In this document: piece after piece, positions 43,844 to 52,872 of the stretch
Layout: every line of letters starts with the position of its first letter
How positions within the stretch are numbered: position 1 is the first letter of the stretch
Origin: Spirosoma pollinicola
Lineage (GTDB): Bacteria > Bacteroidota > Bacteroidia > Cytophagales > Spirosomataceae
Length of the DNA stretch: 64,000 nucleotides
NCBI RefSeq assembly: GCF_002831565.1
Contig: NZ_CP025096.1
Span: forward strand, 1,550,001 to 1,614,000
Reading direction: 5' to 3'
The notes under the pieces: model-generated
What the model was told of the DNA's origin: nothing
Databases searched by the model: none
The model's input: the letters and a program-made list of their open reading frames with translations, nothing else
Position numbers and translations under genes: made by a program

Positions 43844-45478
43844 TTACTTATTCTCTACAAACGCGCCCAACGCCAGATACTTCTGGTAGAGCGTTTCATA
43901 GGTGGCAACGTGTTCGGCTCGGGGGTGATACTCAGCGTCGAAGCCGGAACCCATTGCCTGTTGTGCGGCTTCCATTGTGGGGTGAACACCAGCCGCAACA
44001 GCCGCGCACATAGCCGCACCCAGCGCACAAGCCTGGTCGGCGCTGGCTACCTGAATGGGTTTGTTGAGCACATTGGCGAGGGTCTGCATTACAAAGGGCG
44101 ACTTTTTGGCAACGCCCCCAATGGCAATGACCTTTTTGATCGGGACGCCCTCTTCGATAAACCGGTCAACAATACTACGGGAACCGAAAGCAGTTGCCTC
44201 TACAAGTGCTTTGAACACTTTAGGGGCATCGGTGCCGAGATTCAGCCCTGATATGGCCGCTTTTAGTGTATGGTTGGCATCGGGTGTTCGGCGTCCGTTG
44301 ATCCAGTCCAGAGCAATCAAATCACTTGTCGTAACGGGCAGTTGGGCCGCCTGTTCTGATAAATGGGGTATAAGTTTTTGCGCCAACGTATCGGCGGCTT
44401 CATCGCCCAGCAGCTCACGAACGGGGCCTGTAATCAGGCGGGAAAACCAGGCATAAACATCCCCGAAAGCTGATTGGCCCGCTTCCAGACCGAGCATGCC
44501 CGGCGCAACAGAACCGTCTACCTGTCCGCAAATGCCTCGAATAAGCCGATGTCCGATTTCTTCATTGGGAGCCATCAAAATGTCGCAGGTGGATGTGCCA
44601 ATGATGCGGACGAAGGCGTAGGGTTCAATTTCGGCACCGATAGCACCCATGTGTGCATCGAATGCGCCTACACCCACGACCACGTTGGTTGATAGCCCTA
44701 ATTTCTCCACCCACTCTGCCGAGAGATTCCCCATTGGCAGGTCGGATGTGTAGGTATCCGTAAATAAGCGTTCCCGTAAGCCATTCAATAGGGGGTCAAG
44801 TTTTGTAAGAAATTCGTTGGATGGGAGTCCGTCGAATTCGCTGTGCCAGAGGGCTTTATGTCCAGCCGCACACCGTGACCGACGTAGGGTAAGCGGGTTG
44901 GTATTTCCGGTAAGAACCGCCGACATCCAGTCGCAGTGTTCAACCCACGAAAAGGCATGTTGACGAACAGCTTCGTCTACGCGAAGTGTTCGCAGCATCT
45001 TGGCCCAGAACCACTCCGACGAATAAATACCCCCAACATATTTGGTGTAATCGACATCCCAGTGGTGCGCCAGATTATTGATTTCTTCTGCTTCGGCGTT
45101 GGCGGTATGGTCTTTCCAGAGGATGAACATACCGTTGGGATTTTCGGCAAAGTCGGGCCGCAGTGCCAGTGGTAAGCCGGTTTCATCGACCGGGCCGGGT
45201 GTTGAGCCGGTCGTGTCAATCGAAATGCCAACGACTTGTTGGCGAACCTCATCAGTAGCTTGAGCTAACGCCCCTTTAATGGTAGCTTCCAGTCCTTCGA
45301 GGTAATCGAGCGGGTGTTGCCGGAATTGTGAACTCGCCGGGTCGCAGTAGAGGCCTTTTTTCCAGCGGGCGTATTCATGGACATGAGTGCCTGCCGTTTG
45401 TCCGGTTTGGGTATTGACAACCAGCGCCCGAACGGAGTCACTGCCAAAATCAACACCGATAACGTAGGAATTATTCAT
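43844..45478 (-). CDS. araB: Ribulokinase
   Basis: A 544-residue FGGY-family kinase that phosphorylates L-ribulose with ATP. The N-terminal GVDFGSDSVRALVVN is the phosphate-binding start of the actin-like fold; GISIDTTGSTPGPVDETG, WKDHTANAEAEEIN and the C-terminal AIGGVAKKSPFVMQTLANV are AraB-like. Length fits ribulokinase and not xylulokinase. It is the first gene of the arabinose operon. A candidate AraR operator lies about 80-100 bases upstream, and the AraR gene itself follows upstream on the same strand. Confidence 0.95.
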   Translation of the reverse strand: MNNSYVIGVDFGSDSVRALVVNTQTGQTAGTHVHEYARWKKGLYCDPASSQFRQHPLDYLEGLEATIKGALAQATDEVRQQVVGISIDTTGSTPGPVDETGLPLALRPDFAENPNGMFILWKDHTANAEAEEINNLAHHWDVDYTKYVGGIYSSEWFWAKMLRTLRVDEAVRQHAFSWVEHCDWMSAVLTGNTNPLTLRRSRCAAGHKALWHSEFDGLPSNEFLTKLDPLLNGLRERLFTDTYTSDLPMGNLSAEWVEKLGLSTNVVVGVGAFDAHMGAIGAEIEPYAFVRIIGTSTCDILMAPNEEIGHRLIRGICGQVDGSVAPGMLGLEAGQSAFGDVYAWFSRLITGPVRELLGDEAADTLAQKLIPHLSEQAAQLPVTTSDLIALDWINGRRTPDANHTLKAAISGLNLGTDAPKVFKALVEATAFGSRSIVDRFIEEGVPIKKVIAIGGVAKKSPFVMQTLANVLNKPIQVASADQACALGAAMCAAVAAGVHPTMEAAQQAMGSGFDAEYHPRAEHVATYETLYQKYLALGAFVENK

Positions 45479-45555
45479 AGGAGAAAGTGGGTCGCAGGGA
45501 AGAATGATACAGAGCAGGTATGCATTCAGAGCAAAGAAAAAGACTGATTATTGAA

Positions 45556-45579
45556 TAGTGTTTAGTTGACACAATACTA
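45556..45579. promoter_or_regulatory. Candidate AraR operator
   Basis: The 24-base segment starts TAGTGTTTAG and ends ACAATACTA. It is an imperfect palindrome (8 of 12 base pairs), and within it GTGT and ACAC frame a 7-base spacer. It lies 78 bases upstream of araB, downstream of araR. Nudix-related AraR proteins of Bacteroidota are known to bind palindromic operators at arabinose genes; the match here is by position and symmetry only. Confidence 0.4.
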
Positions 45580-45621
45580 CCACATTATTAGCTATTTCCA
45601 TGAGAAAACGTAATTATTTTT

Positions 45622-45681
45622 CTAAACCTATAAGCCGGGCCGACGTTTCGGCCTTTAGACCGCTCCGGCTTATAGGTTTAG
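45622..45681. terminator. Hairpin downstream of araR
   Basis: Arms 45622-45638 and 45665-45681 are perfect 17-bp complements (CTAAACCTATAAGCCGG); inner GCCGA/CGGC words give further pairing. It begins 20 bases after the araR stop and can end that transcript before the araB promoter. No T run follows, so it may need a factor. Confidence 0.65.
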
Positions 45682-45700
45682 GACTACAAGTGAGATAAAG

Positions 45701-46402
45701 TTAGGCCAGCGTCAACTCAGGGAAAAAGCTAACATAGTCTGTAAGATACTGTTGGTATTTTTCGGCGTTCAGCCGGTAGAGCTGCCCTTTTTTCGTTACC
45801 GAGACCGTGTCTTTCTCGCCCGTACCAATCAACAGGTCTGTTGACAGGATTTTCCGGCTGAAATTACGACGGTCGAGTTGTTTGGTATAAATGGCTTCGT
45901 ATACTTTTTGAAGCTGGGGAATAGTGAATTTTTCGGGCAGGAGTTCGAAACCAATGGCGTGCAAAGCAGCCTTGTACCGCAGGCGGTGTAGTGCCTGTTC
46001 GACCATTGTATTGTGGTCGAAAATCAGGTTAGGTTTCTCGCTCAGACTAATCCAGGAGGCATTATGTGTTCGTAAGGCGTTAACGTCCTGATCCTGAATA
46101 TTGACCAGCGAATAATAGACGACCGATATCGTTCGCTCCACAGGGTCCCGATTTACAGAACCAAACGTCTGCAACTGTTCGAGATAGGTGTTGTTCAGGC
46201 CGGTAAGATCGTACAAAATACGCTGGGCGGCTGCTTCAAGATCCTCTTCTTCTCTAAGAAAACCACCCATCAATGACCATCGGCCCTGTTCTGGCTCAAA
46301 GTTTCGCTTGATTAACAAAAGCTTTAGCTCATCGCCATCATACCCGAAGATGATACAGTCTAAAGCAACCAGTATTCGATTTATATGTGTGTATTGACCC
46401 AT
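45701..46402 (-). CDS. araR: Nudix-related transcriptional regulator, AraR-like
   Basis: A 233-residue protein: an N-terminal Nudix-like domain (about 1-145) and a C-terminal winged helix (about 155-230, with FTIPQLQKVYEAIYTKQLDR and NFSRKIL). The Nudix box is degenerate: GGFLREEEDLEAAAQRILYD lacks the REUXEE core, so it should bind a ligand and not hydrolyse one. The NrtR/AraR group in Bacteroidota includes AraR, the L-arabinose-responsive repressor. Its place directly upstream of araB, on the same strand, supports that role. Ligand and site remain inferred. Confidence 0.85.
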   Translation of the reverse strand: MGQYTHINRILVALDCIIFGYDGDELKLLLIKRNFEPEQGRWSLMGGFLREEEDLEAAAQRILYDLTGLNNTYLEQLQTFGSVNRDPVERTISVVYYSLVNIQDQDVNALRTHNASWISLSEKPNLIFDHNTMVEQALHRLRYKAALHAIGFELLPEKFTIPQLQKVYEAIYTKQLDRRNFSRKILSTDLLIGTGEKDTVSVTKKGQLYRLNAEKYQQYLTDYVSFFPELTLA

Positions 46403-46552
46403 CAGACGTTACGATATAGCTGAATCCTGACAATGGGCACGGATGACCCCTGTAAGAAAAATAGATTTGTAAACCGCTAAATAGCTATAAATATCCTTTT
46501 GCTCAAACCTACTTATAAACTTTCGTCACCGCCTTCCCGGATTGAACCCCAT

Positions 46553-47554
46553 TCACACCAGTAAACTCACCAGACTCTCGACCATAACCGGCGAACCAAT
46601 AAATAGAGGTGTACGCTGGTGTAAACTTGTCGGTTTGATATCCAGGGTTGACTGGTGCCCCGAGGTGGCTAAACACCCGGCCATTTCGGCCAGGAATGCC
46701 AACGGGAAAGCCTCATATAGTAAGCGTAATTTGCCATCGGGATTCTTCTTCGTTGCCGGATAGAGGTAAATGCCCCCTTTAAGCAGGTTTCGGTGGAAAT
46801 CACCTACCAGTGAGCCGATGTAGCGAGCGGTATATTGCTTGTTCCGGCAATCGGTCAAATACTCCCGAATGCCCTCCTCGTAACCATTCCAGTTTCCGTC
46901 GTTGCAGGAATAAATCTGGCCATCGGCCGGGCTGTGAATGTCGGGGTGGGAGAGGATAAATTCACCTAACGAGGCATCGTACGTAAAGCCGTTTGCACTA
47001 TGGCCGGTGGTATACACCAGGATGGTTGAGGAACCGTACAGAATATACCCAGCCGCCACCTGCCGACGGCCACCTTGCAGAAAGTCAGCTAATTGTGGCT
47101 CAGAACCGATTGGCGTTATACGGCGATAAATGGAAAAGATCGTGCCAATAGACACGTTCACGTCAATGTTCGATGAGCCATCCAGCGGGTCGATGGCTAC
47201 CACATATTTGCCGTTATTGTTACCCGTATAAATAATGTCTTCGTCTTCCTCGGAGATAATAGCGCAGGCTTCTCCGCCATTTTTCAGCGCACGGCTGAAC
47301 CGGATATTGGCAATCATATCCAGCTTTTGCTGGCTCTCTCCCTGCACATTCTGGACGCCCATGCCTCCGGTTAGGTCGATCAACCCAGCCCGATTTACTT
47401 CGCGGTGAATTATTTTTCCGGCCAGCGCAATGTCACGCAGCAATTGGGATAGTTCGCCGGTGGCGTAGGGGAACGCTGTTTGCCGGTGCATGATATACCG
47501 GTCGAGGGTAACGCCTACGGGTAAGGCCAGCGGGTGAGAGGCCGTGATTTCCAT
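46553..47554 (-). CDS. fbp: Fructose-1,6-bisphosphatase class I
   Basis: A 333-residue cytoplasmic phosphatase that makes fructose-6-phosphate in gluconeogenesis. The metal- and substrate-binding DPLDGSSNIDVNVSIGT near residue 120 is diagnostic, with the N-terminal acidic EEDEDIIY and the later sugar-phosphate site GGIYLYPATKKNPDGKLRLL in part. Length matches class I enzymes. It lies 150 bases upstream of araR on the same strand, separately promoted. Placement beside pentose and hexuronate genes fits growth on sugars that enter below hexose phosphate. Confidence 0.95.
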   Translation of the reverse strand: MEITASHPLALPVGVTLDRYIMHRQTAFPYATGELSQLLRDIALAGKIIHREVNRAGLIDLTGGMGVQNVQGESQQKLDMIANIRFSRALKNGGEACAIISEEDEDIIYTGNNNGKYVVAIDPLDGSSNIDVNVSIGTIFSIYRRITPIGSEPQLADFLQGGRRQVAAGYILYGSSTILVYTTGHSANGFTYDASLGEFILSHPDIHSPADGQIYSCNDGNWNGYEEGIREYLTDCRNKQYTARYIGSLVGDFHRNLLKGGIYLYPATKKNPDGKLRLLYEAFPLAFLAEMAGCLATSGHQSTLDIKPTSLHQRTPLFIGSPVMVESLVSLLV

Positions 47555-47673
47555 TGTATAGATAGTTTATGGTTAGAAGCATTAGTTATGAATAGGTTAT
47601 ATATATAGGTTACTAAATGAACTGAATTATGAGGGGGGCGGAGTTGTGGGGTTGTGGAGTTTACCACCGCCTT

Positions 47674-47820
47674 TTACCACCCCCATCCCCCTCCTAAAAC
47701 AGGAGGGGGCTATGCCGAAGGATATTCCACTCCCGGTTCCACTTACAACAGAAGGGACTAGGACAGGCATGCCCCATTTCAAAGCCCCCTCCTGTTTTAG
47801 GAGGGGGTTGGGGGTGGTAA
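47674..47820. repeat. Inverted repeat whose arms are themselves hairpins
   Basis: Arms 47674-47711 and 47783-47820 pair over 38 bp with one mismatch. Each arm also holds its own stem (CCCCTCCT, loop, AGGAGGGG), so the DNA or RNA could fold as one long hairpin or two small ones. It fills much of the 279-base gap between fbp and the transporter gene. Confidence 0.9.
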
Positions 47821-47833
47821 GATTCAACTTGTC

Positions 47834-49153
47834 CTACACCACTTCCTCTGTCTCAATCTGCCTTAACTTCACAGGCTGCATCGTCGGGGCGAGCAAGTGC
47901 ATGACCAGCCAAGCCAGCATATAGGCCGAACCGCACATAAGGAAGATGATGCCATAGCCCGTTTGCAGATCACCCACCTTTTTATAGTTGTCTAAAATAC
48001 GGCCAACGATTTCGGGAAAAATTATCCCGCCAACCGAACCGGCCATACTGCCAATACCAACTATTGAACTCACGGCCCGCTTAGGGAACATATCCGAAGC
48101 AGTGGTGAAGATATTCGCACTCCATGCCTGGTGGGCGGCTCCGGCCAGGCCAATCAGGGCAACTGTAGTCCATATATCAGGGCCATAGCGTACGGCAATC
48201 ACCGGGATAACCAGCAGCGCAAAGATGAGCATGGATGTTTTGCGGGCTTTCCATACGCTCCATCCCCGACTGATAAGGGCCGACGACAGGTAACCTCCGC
48301 CAATACTGCCAATACTGACCAGTGTATACAATACTGCCAGATACAGGTTGGGTTTTTTCGTATCGAGGTGGAAGGTTGTCGAGAAATAGTCCTGTAACCA
48401 GAAGAGGAAAAACCACCAGATCGGGTCGGTGAGCATCTTGCCAAAAACGAAGGCCCAGGTTTGGCGAACACTCAGCAATTCGGCCCAGGATACGGGCTTG
48501 CCGTGGTCGGCAACGTCATCGGGTGTGGTTTCGTTGTCGCTGTGAATGTAGTCGAATTCAGCCTTCGACAGTTTGGCTTGTTTGGCGGGTATCTCGTAGG
48601 TGAAGTGCCAGACAACCAGCCAGATAAAGCCAATGGCACCCGTAACGATGAAGGCCATTTGCCAGCCATAAATACCCAGAATCCAGGGCACCAGAATGGG
48701 GGCGACAACGGCTCCAATGTTAGCCCCTGAGTTGAAAATCCCCGTTGCCAGGGCGCGTTCCTTTTTAGGGAACCACTCCGCCACGGTTTTAATAGCCGCC
48801 GGAAAATTACCTGCCTCGCCCAGTCCAAGGCCAATACGGGCGAAAATAAACCCAAGCGTACTGGTTGCCAGCGCATGGCCCATTGCGGCTATACTCCAGA
48901 AAATTATGGCAATGGTGTACCCCACTTTGGTACCTATCCGGTCAACGAAACGACCAAAAACAAGCAAACCAATGGCGTAGGCGGCCGAAAAAACCTGAAT
49001 GATGCGGCTGTAATCCAACTCCGACCAGTTGAACTCTTTCTCAAGCGTTGGTTTCAACAAACCCACAACCTGGCGGTCGAGGTAGTTGATGGTGGTAGCG
49101 AAAAACAGCAGCGCCACGATTGTCCAGCGGTAATTACCCAGAGGCTTGTTCAT
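47834..49153 (-). CDS. MFS hexuronate transporter (anion:cation symporter family)
   Basis: A 439-residue twelve-helix transporter of the ACS family, which includes ExuT. Blocks include TINYLDRQVVGLLKP at helix 1, GRFVDRIGTKVGYT in the 2-3 loop, RIGLGLGEAGNFPAAIKTV in helix 4-5, WFPKKERALATGIFNSG and FPKRAVSSIVGIGSMAG. Its ATG forms an ATGA overlap with the KDPG aldolase stop, tying it to hexuronate breakdown. Galacturonate or glucuronate is the likely substrate. Confidence 0.88.
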   Translation of the reverse strand: MNKPLGNYRWTIVALLFFATTINYLDRQVVGLLKPTLEKEFNWSELDYSRIIQVFSAAYAIGLLVFGRFVDRIGTKVGYTIAIIFWSIAAMGHALATSTLGFIFARIGLGLGEAGNFPAAIKTVAEWFPKKERALATGIFNSGANIGAVVAPILVPWILGIYGWQMAFIVTGAIGFIWLVVWHFTYEIPAKQAKLSKAEFDYIHSDNETTPDDVADHGKPVSWAELLSVRQTWAFVFGKMLTDPIWWFFLFWLQDYFSTTFHLDTKKPNLYLAVLYTLVSIGSIGGGYLSSALISRGWSVWKARKTSMLIFALLVIPVIAVRYGPDIWTTVALIGLAGAAHQAWSANIFTTASDMFPKRAVSSIVGIGSMAGSVGGIIFPEIVGRILDNYKKVGDLQTGYGIIFLMCGSAYMLAWLVMHLLAPTMQPVKLRQIETEEVV

Positions 49154-49818
49154 GCTGGTTTTGGAATAAAGGTGGCGACAAGCTGAACCAGAGCGGCAAC
49201 CCGGTCGCGAAGGGCTTCGGGCGATGAATTTTGTCCTGAAAACAGTTGCGAACCAATACCCACGGCCGTTACGCCCGCCCGGAACCAGGCCGACAAGCTG
49301 GCGATGGTGGGTTCAACGCCACCCGTTACCATCAATTTGAGGCCGGGCATTGGGCCTTTAATAGCCTTGATAAAGTCGGGACCGACAACATTGCCCGGAA
49401 AGACCTTTACTAGATCGGCACCCAGCAGCGTGGCCTGATAAATTTCGTTCAGAGACGAACCTGCAGGTACCCATGATACGCCCCGTGCCCGGCAAACGTC
49501 CCCGACTTCGGCTGTTGTAACAGGCTGTACAACAAAGTCAGCACCAGCATCCAGAAATTTTTCGGCATCGGCTCCTGTCAAAATGGTGCCGATACCCATT
49601 GCCATATCGGGGCAATTCGCACGAACATAGCGTACCAGATCCGTGAAAACAGATAGCGCCATGTCGCCCCGGTTTGTGAACTCAAACACCCGTAAACCGC
49701 CATCGTAACAAGCTTGCACAATGGCCTGTGCATGCGCAACATCGGGGTTGTAAAATACAGGGACTATTGGGTGGTTGATAACCAGATTAAGGATTTGATC
49801 AGGAGTGAATGCTGACAT
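49150..49818 (-). CDS. KDPG/KHG aldolase
   Basis: A TIM-barrel class I aldolase of about 222 residues that splits 2-keto-3-deoxy-6-phosphogluconate into pyruvate and glyceraldehyde-3-phosphate. The Schiff-base Lys lies in LVKVFPGN and the catalytic Glu in VFEFTNRG; GIGTILTGADAEKFLDAGA and MVTGGVEPT are family blocks. The ATG at 49818 was chosen over an upstream GTG. It shares an ATGA with the transporter gene, and the KDG kinase gene lies upstream across a short inverted repeat. Confidence 0.92.
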   Translation of the reverse strand: MSAFTPDQILNLVINHPIVPVFYNPDVAHAQAIVQACYDGGLRVFEFTNRGDMALSVFTDLVRYVRANCPDMAMGIGTILTGADAEKFLDAGADFVVQPVTTAEVGDVCRARGVSWVPAGSSLNEIYQATLLGADLVKVFPGNVVGPDFIKAIKGPMPGLKLMVTGGVEPTIASLSAWFRAGVTAVGIGSQLFSGQNSSPEALRDRVAALVQLVATFIPKPA

Positions 49819-49836
49819 AAGGAATTTAGGGTGAGG

Positions 49837-49936
49837 GAACACAGATTTTTATGATCGTTATGGTTCAGCTATGACTTTTTTTGGAAGAAAGAGTTAAAAT
49901 CATAATTACTCTTAAAAACCATAAAAATCTGCGTTC
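49837..49936. repeat. Inverted repeat between KDG kinase and aldolase genes
   Basis: Arms 49837-49853 and 49920-49936 pair over 17 bp with one mismatch (GAACACAGATTTTTATG). The right arm touches the stop codon of the kinase gene, and the left arm lies 19 bases before the aldolase start. It may tune the ratio of kinase to aldolase and transporter mRNA. Confidence 0.7.
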
Positions 49937-50958
49937 TATAGTGTTAAGGTAGAAAAACGGTTTGTAATCTCACTGATAGTCTGGTTCGTTGCGTCGCCCA
50001 ATTCCTGCAATTTGCCAAAGGCAGCTTCAGCAGCAAAGTTGACGACATCCTGCGGTGCGTGCTGGTTATAAAGTCCATAAATAAGACCCGCCATGTAGCA
50101 GTCGCCACTACCCACCCGGTCAACCACAGCGTCGGTTAGCAACTCGGGTGAAACATATTGCTGTCCATCCATAAATAGCGTTGTGTAGTAGCGAAGGCCC
50201 GTTGTGGGCGTGTCGAACCGGAAGGTGTTGGCAACCACCTTAACGCGCGAAAACCGTTTCTGAAGGGCCTCGGACGTAGCGAGTGCGTGGGCAACATAAT
50301 CGACCTGCTGTCCTTTGGCATGAATATCGGCATCGACCGGAATGTCCAGCAAGGCATTGGCCGCCCAGATATTGCCCATCACCACATCGCAGTAGGCCAG
50401 TAAGCCGGGCATAACATCGGTAGGGGCCATGCCGTATTGCCAAAGCCGCGCCCGGTGGTTAAGGTCTATCGAAATGGTAATGCCTTTCGCGGAGGCTACC
50501 GCCATCAACTCTTGGCAAGCCCCGGCAACCTCGGCACTGAGGGCCGGACTGATAGCACTGACGTGCAGCCAGCTCGTGTCCTGCAACACCAGATCCCAGT
50601 CAACTTTACCGGAAGCGAGTTCAGAAAACGAGGAATGAGCGCGGTCATAGATCACACCCGCATTTTTTAGGTCGGTGCCCTGCGGCAGGTAATAACTGCC
50701 CACACGTTGCCCAAACCGAACAATGCCGCTACCATCTATACCCTTACTGTCAACGTAGTTTATGATATCATCGGCCAGGGAATTAATTGGGAGAACAGTG
50801 CTGTATTTTACCGGAATGCCCCAGTTGGCAAGGGCCGTCGCCACATTTAGCTCGGCTCCACCCACAAAAACGGGCATAGATGCCTGCCGAATCCACTCGC
50901 CATTGGCAATGGGTGAAAATCGTAAAAGTAGTTCGCCGAAGCAGCAGATTTTGGTCAT
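49936..50958 (-). CDS. kdgK: 2-dehydro-3-deoxygluconokinase
   Basis: A 340-residue PfkB-family kinase that phosphorylates 2-keto-3-deoxygluconate. The N-terminal CFGELLLRFSP and VGGAELNVATALA contact sugar; the C-terminal DRVGSGDCYMAGLIYG holds the catalytic Asp and anion hole. Context decides the substrate: the KDPG aldolase and hexuronate transporter follow on the same strand, and tagaturonate reductase precedes. It joins the galacturonate route (UxaC, UxaB, UxaA) to the aldolase. UxaA and UxaC are not in the window. Confidence 0.88.
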   Translation of the reverse strand: MTKICCFGELLLRFSPIANGEWIRQASMPVFVGGAELNVATALANWGIPVKYSTVLPINSLADDIINYVDSKGIDGSGIVRFGQRVGSYYLPQGTDLKNAGVIYDRAHSSFSELASGKVDWDLVLQDTSWLHVSAISPALSAEVAGACQELMAVASAKGITISIDLNHRARLWQYGMAPTDVMPGLLAYCDVVMGNIWAANALLDIPVDADIHAKGQQVDYVAHALATSEALQKRFSRVKVVANTFRFDTPTTGLRYYTTLFMDGQQYVSPELLTDAVVDRVGSGDCYMAGLIYGLYNQHAPQDVVNFAAEAAFGKLQELGDATNQTISEITNRFSTLTL

Positions 50959-51100
50959 ATACGTTAATGGGCGCTGTTGAGATCGTTGTAAAGAAGGCGG
51001 TCTCTGCCTTCGTTGAAATTAGAGGAAAGAGTACGTTTTTCCTGTTTTATACCCAATTGGTAAGTAGGTAAGCATTAATTCTGGCGTGGGGTTGAACACG

Positions 51101-52636
51101 CTAAACGATTGTACCAGTATCTAACTGAGTAGCCAGGGTTGCTAAAACGCCCGTTTCCAGTAATTGAGACAGGTTGCCGCTTACTGAATCGGCAAAACCG
51201 GGCAGTTTGCTCAAATCATGCCCCCACAATGTGGTGTTTGCCAATACAGTATGGGTTAATTCGGCAGGAGTGAGCGTTGCCCAGAGGTCTGCAAAATACG
51301 GTGCCTGTGCATCGTTGATTGGATATACTTCTCCATTTCGTTCGCCGTACCACGTATCGCCCTGCTGTTTTGTTCCCCGCATAAAGAGCAGATAAGCTGC
51401 AAATCCGAGTGAAAAATAGGCAGGTGTTACAGGCTGGTCCGTACCGAATTGCTGATAGTAGTGAAGCAATGTCTGCACATTACGCATCTGCATTTTAGCC
51501 GTATACTGCATGGTAATTCCCAACCAGCGGTGCTCGATAAACGAGTTACGAAAGCGATCCAATACCTGAGAACCAAAGCGTTCTGCATCGGCCGGATCAA
51601 CGGCATATGGAATCCCCGGAATCAACTCGTCCAGCATTACCCGGCTGATAAAGGTTGATAGAACTTCATCTTCCATTGCTGCGCGAACGGTGTTGAAACC
51701 GCCTAAATAGGCCAGGCCGCAACTCAGGGTGTGGGTGCCGTTTAGCAACCGTAATTTCAACTCGCGGAACAAATCAATGTTGGGACGAATGAAAATGCAG
51801 TCGTCGGCCTGATGGAATGAGAGGATATTCTTAACCTGTTCATTTCCCTGAATCGCCCAAAGCCGGTAAACCTCCGAAATCGTTAATAACTCATCTTCGT
51901 AACCAAGTTGCCCGGTAAGCTCCTGTTGCGTTGCCGAGTCAGGGCGACCCGGTACAATGCGGTCTACTAGCGAATTACAGTAGGTATTTGCTGTTTCGAG
52001 CCAGTCGATAAACGCGCCGTCAAGCTCGTTCCGGTGGGCCAGTTCCAGTAAAATAGCTTCCAGTTTAGTGGCATTATCCGAAATGAGTTCGGTTGGAACA
52101 ATCACCAGACCTTTATCTGATGCGCCGTTAAATGCCTGATAACGTGCGTACAATACCGCAAGGAGTTTGCCAGGAAAAGATTCGGGTGGCGACTGCCGAA
52201 CGTCGTCCTGCACTAATTGAATGCCGACTTCAGTCGTGTTCGAGATAACAATCTGCAAATCAGGGCTGATGGCTACCCGTAAAATATCGTCCCACTGTTG
52301 TTTGGCCGACAAAACGCGGCTGATGGCCGAACAGACTACATTTTCCTCAACGGTCTGCCCGTCCTGAATACCGCGAATACAAAGTGTATAGAGGTTATCC
52401 TGCCGAGCAAAGGCATTCATATCACCCCCGTCGGTCGATTTTATGACCACGATTCGTCCGTTAAAAATACCCTGTCGGTTGGCTTTGTCGATCAGGTAAT
52501 CGGGGAGACCGCGCAGTAAAACGCCCGTGCCAAATTGCAGGACTCGCTCAGGAAGCTGTTGCCAGTTTTCGACAGGTAGGCCAAGTGGAATGCCTGATTG
52601 AATGTACGGTAAGGATTGAGTTGACAAGGATTGCAT
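51101..52636 (-). CDS. uxaB: Tagaturonate reductase (altronate oxidoreductase)
   Basis: A 511-residue member of the polyol-specific long-chain dehydrogenase family, which reduces D-tagaturonate to D-altronate with NADH. Family features are VLQFGTGVLLRGLPDYLIDK near residue 32, EVGIQLV after the first domain, and IVPTELISDNATKLE with the conserved catalytic region; the C-terminal helical domain follows KLRLLNGTHTLSCGLAYL. Length fits UxaB and not mannonate oxidoreductase. It is transcribed towards the kinase gene and away from the LacI gene, across a 236-base gap with a LacI-type operator. Confidence 0.85.
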   Translation of the reverse strand: MQSLSTQSLPYIQSGIPLGLPVENWQQLPERVLQFGTGVLLRGLPDYLIDKANRQGIFNGRIVVIKSTDGGDMNAFARQDNLYTLCIRGIQDGQTVEENVVCSAISRVLSAKQQWDDILRVAISPDLQIVISNTTEVGIQLVQDDVRQSPPESFPGKLLAVLYARYQAFNGASDKGLVIVPTELISDNATKLEAILLELAHRNELDGAFIDWLETANTYCNSLVDRIVPGRPDSATQQELTGQLGYEDELLTISEVYRLWAIQGNEQVKNILSFHQADDCIFIRPNIDLFRELKLRLLNGTHTLSCGLAYLGGFNTVRAAMEDEVLSTFISRVMLDELIPGIPYAVDPADAERFGSQVLDRFRNSFIEHRWLGITMQYTAKMQMRNVQTLLHYYQQFGTDQPVTPAYFSLGFAAYLLFMRGTKQQGDTWYGERNGEVYPINDAQAPYFADLWATLTPAELTHTVLANTTLWGHDLSKLPGFADSVSGNLSQLLETGVLATLATQLDTGTIV

Positions 52637-52830
52637 TGTAGTTCAGGAATAGATCGACTGGCGATAGAATGGACGATTTGTTGTTCGGGAGTGTGCCGGC
52701 TGAGAAAACGGTAAATTATCTTTTTCGTAGAAAATACATTTTTGCTGCATCAGCCTTCTACTAATTTCCTTCCTTAACAATAAGTAGGTTCTTTGTAATA
52801 GAGAAGTGTTTGACCATATTTATTCATGCA

Positions 52831-52848
52831 AACGTTATCGGGAACGTT
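52831..52848. promoter_or_regulatory. LacI-family palindromic operator
   Basis: AACGTTATCGGGAACGTT: two AACGTT boxes frame a central CG with 2-base spacers, giving an 18-bp near-palindrome with the CG centre typical of LacI-family sites. It lies in the uxaB-lacI divergent gap, 24 bases before the ATG of the regulator gene. It may serve autoregulation and uxaB control together. Confidence 0.6.
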
Positions 52849-52872
52849 GCCATTTTTTCGGTTTGTCTATAA

